Shown here piece by piece: positions 63,053-64,000 of a stretch of 64,000 nt of DNA. The DNA is from CAXMST01 sp963700785 (GTDB lineage Bacteria; Actinomycetota; Thermoleophilia; Solirubrobacterales; 70-9), in assembly GCA_963700785.1 (NCBI GenBank), contig CAVOYZ010000011.1, positions 3,087 through 67,086 on the forward strand, in the 5' to 3' direction. Made by a program: the position numbers and the translations under genes. The notes beneath the pieces are model-generated. The model was not told the origin of the DNA. It did no database searches and was given only the letters and a program-made list of their open reading frames with translations. Within the stretch, counting starts at the first letter, position 1. Each line of letters opens with the position of its first letter.

Positions 63053-63886
63053 ATCGAACGTCGCCTGAAGAGAGCGCTGTTCGGCTATCGCCGGGCCGAT
63101 GTGGAGCAGACCGTTTCGGAGGCCGAGCTGGCCGCGGGCCGGGCGGCCGAGCTTGCGCGGAGCTGCCAGCTTCGCTCGGGGCAGCTCGAGGCCGCCCTGG
63201 AGCAGTCCCGAACCGCGTGTATCGAGCGCGATCGCCGGATCGCCTGGCTCGAGGCGGAGCTCGACCTCTCCCGCTCGCACGCCGCCAGTGAGCTCCGGGG
63301 CCTGGCGGCGCTCGGCGCCGAGCTCGAGGACCTGCGCCTCGGCGCCCGCGGGCAGGCGACCCGGATCAGGCTCGAGGCCCTGCGCGAGGCAGCCGAGGTC
63401 AGCGGCCGCGTGCGGACGCTCGTCGGCGCCCCGGAGGGTGCGGCGGAGTCGCTGCTGCGGGCGATCGAGCGGTCGATCGACCGGCTCGGATCGGTCTGGG
63501 AGGGCTCGGACGAGGACGACGCCGATCCGCTTCGGCCACCGGCGGCGCCGGCCGACCCGCCCGATCCCGAGCTGGCCGAGCTCGAGGCCGTCCTCGAGCG
63601 GCACGGCGGCTCGCCCGTCGTCGAGCCGCCCGACGAGCCCCGGGTCCTGGTCGACATCGGTCCGTTCAGCGACTTCTCCCAGCTGGTCAGCTTCGAGGAC
63701 GCGGCCAACTCGATCGACGCGACCAGCGAGATCTCGATCCGGCGCTTCTCCGGCGGCAGGGCGAGTATCGACGTATCGCTGCGCGAGCCGATCGACCTGC
63801 TCGGGGAGCTGAGGTCACGCTGCGAGCTCGACTTCGAGGTCCGCAGCAACGGCGCCGGCGAGCTGGTCCTCGACCTCGCGAGTTAG
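63053..63886 (+). CDS. DivIVA-like N-terminus / coiled-coil protein, probable ATC start
   Basis: The frame reads ERRLKRALFGYRRADVEQTVSEAELAAG, the same GYxRxxV start as the protein at 27764, then a coiled coil, a Pro/Asp linker and a beta-rich C-terminal domain (LVDIGPFSDFSQLVSFEDAA, ISIRRFSGGRASIDVSLREP). The only standard in-frame start, GTG 63101, would cut off the DivIVA-like motif. TAGCCT (63041-63046) and GAGGGC place ATC 63053 exactly where the GTG of the related gene lies after TAACCT-GAGGGC. From ATC the length is 277 residues. Possibly a tether of envelope proteins. Confidence 0.65.
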   Translation: MERRLKRALFGYRRADVEQTVSEAELAAGRAAELARSCQLRSGQLEAALEQSRTACIERDRRIAWLEAELDLSRSHAASELRGLAALGAELEDLRLGARGQATRIRLEALREAAEVSGRVRTLVGAPEGAAESLLRAIERSIDRLGSVWEGSDEDDADPLRPPAAPADPPDPELAELEAVLERHGGSPVVEPPDEPRVLVDIGPFSDFSQLVSFEDAANSIDATSEISIRRFSGGRASIDVSLREPIDLLGELRSRCELDFEVRSNGAGELVLDLAS

Positions 63887-63930
63887 CCCGCGCCGGCCGG
63901 GACCTCTCGCGGGCGGTCTGCGCCCTGGAC

Positions 63931-63936
63931 TACAAT
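63931..63936 (+). promoter_or_regulatory. -10 (TACAAT) of tRNA-Ala
   Basis: TACAAT lies 23 bases before the tRNA 5' end. Confidence 0.5.
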
Positions 63937-63959
63937 CCGCCGCCGGTCACGAGTTCCCC

Positions 63960-64000
63960 GGGGCTGTAGCTCAGTTGGGAGAGCGTCGGTATGGCATACC
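63960..64000 (+). tRNA. tRNA-Ala(GGC), 3' part beyond window
   Basis: GGGGCTG acceptor, D-arm GCTC-AGTTGGGA-GAGC, and the anticodon arm with loop ATGGCAT (anticodon GGC). The window ends in the 3' side of the anticodon stem. Confidence 0.85.

Overview
The window is GC-rich, densely packed, chromosome-like bacterial DNA. Coenzyme F420 genes, an mreBCD-mrdA-rodA cell-shape cluster, DivIVA-like coiled-coil proteins, an LPXTG protein and frequent GTG/TTG starts point to Actinomycetota. The several secreted proteins with lysine-rich tails, and a small exported protein of a type common in Thermoleophilia, suggest Solirubrobacterales or a relative. This placement is inference; no rRNA or phylogenetic marker was compared.

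Layout. 0-9.4 kb: a truncated NMT1/THI5-like lipoprotein, an aquaporin, then F420 biosynthesis (fused FO synthase on +; cofE-cofC-cofD-npdG operon on -), followed by a thioesterase, an HMG-CoA lyase-like enzyme and an NTF2-fold protein. 9.4-13.4 kb: a 3-hydroxyacyl-CoA dehydrogenase, an M28 peptidase and a PAS-GGDEF-EAL protein, each with a one-base frameshift, plus a candidate c-di-GMP riboswitch upstream of the last. 14.0-17.0 kb: tRNA-Arg(TCT) and a 2.9-kb segment bounded by a 38-bp repeat of the tRNA 3' end, carrying a secreted alpha/beta hydrolase and a decayed DUF3800 gene. 17-23 kb: tRNA-His and small secreted or membrane proteins, including one with eight 51-residue tandem repeats. 23-27 kb: a heavily frameshifted LAL/LuxR regulator divergent from a SARP regulator. 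27-40 kb: transporter, coiled-coil protein, patatin, ECF sigma-ogt pair, HD hydrolase, ArsR-SRPBCC pair, ctaG, spermidine-synthase-like protein, ahcY, aldo/keto reductase. 38-48 kb: tig-clpP-clpX-valS-folC and ndk-maf. 48-63 kb: mreBCD-mrdA-rodA-rng-rplU-rpmA-obg-proB-proA-nadD-rsfS, interrupted by a DUF559 gene and two gene fragments. The window ends inside tRNA-Ala(GGC).

Two genome-wide signals matter most. First, more than twenty genes have a TANNNT hexamer ending 6-10 bases before the start codon and no Shine-Dalgarno sequence, so leaderless transcription appears to be the default here; in two cases the spacing points to an ATC codon as the start. Second, at least seven genes, including essential mrdA and rplU, are broken by single-base indels, mostly one extra base at a G/C run, which looks more like sequence error than gene decay. 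No CRISPR array, integrase, transposase or secondary-metabolite cluster was seen.
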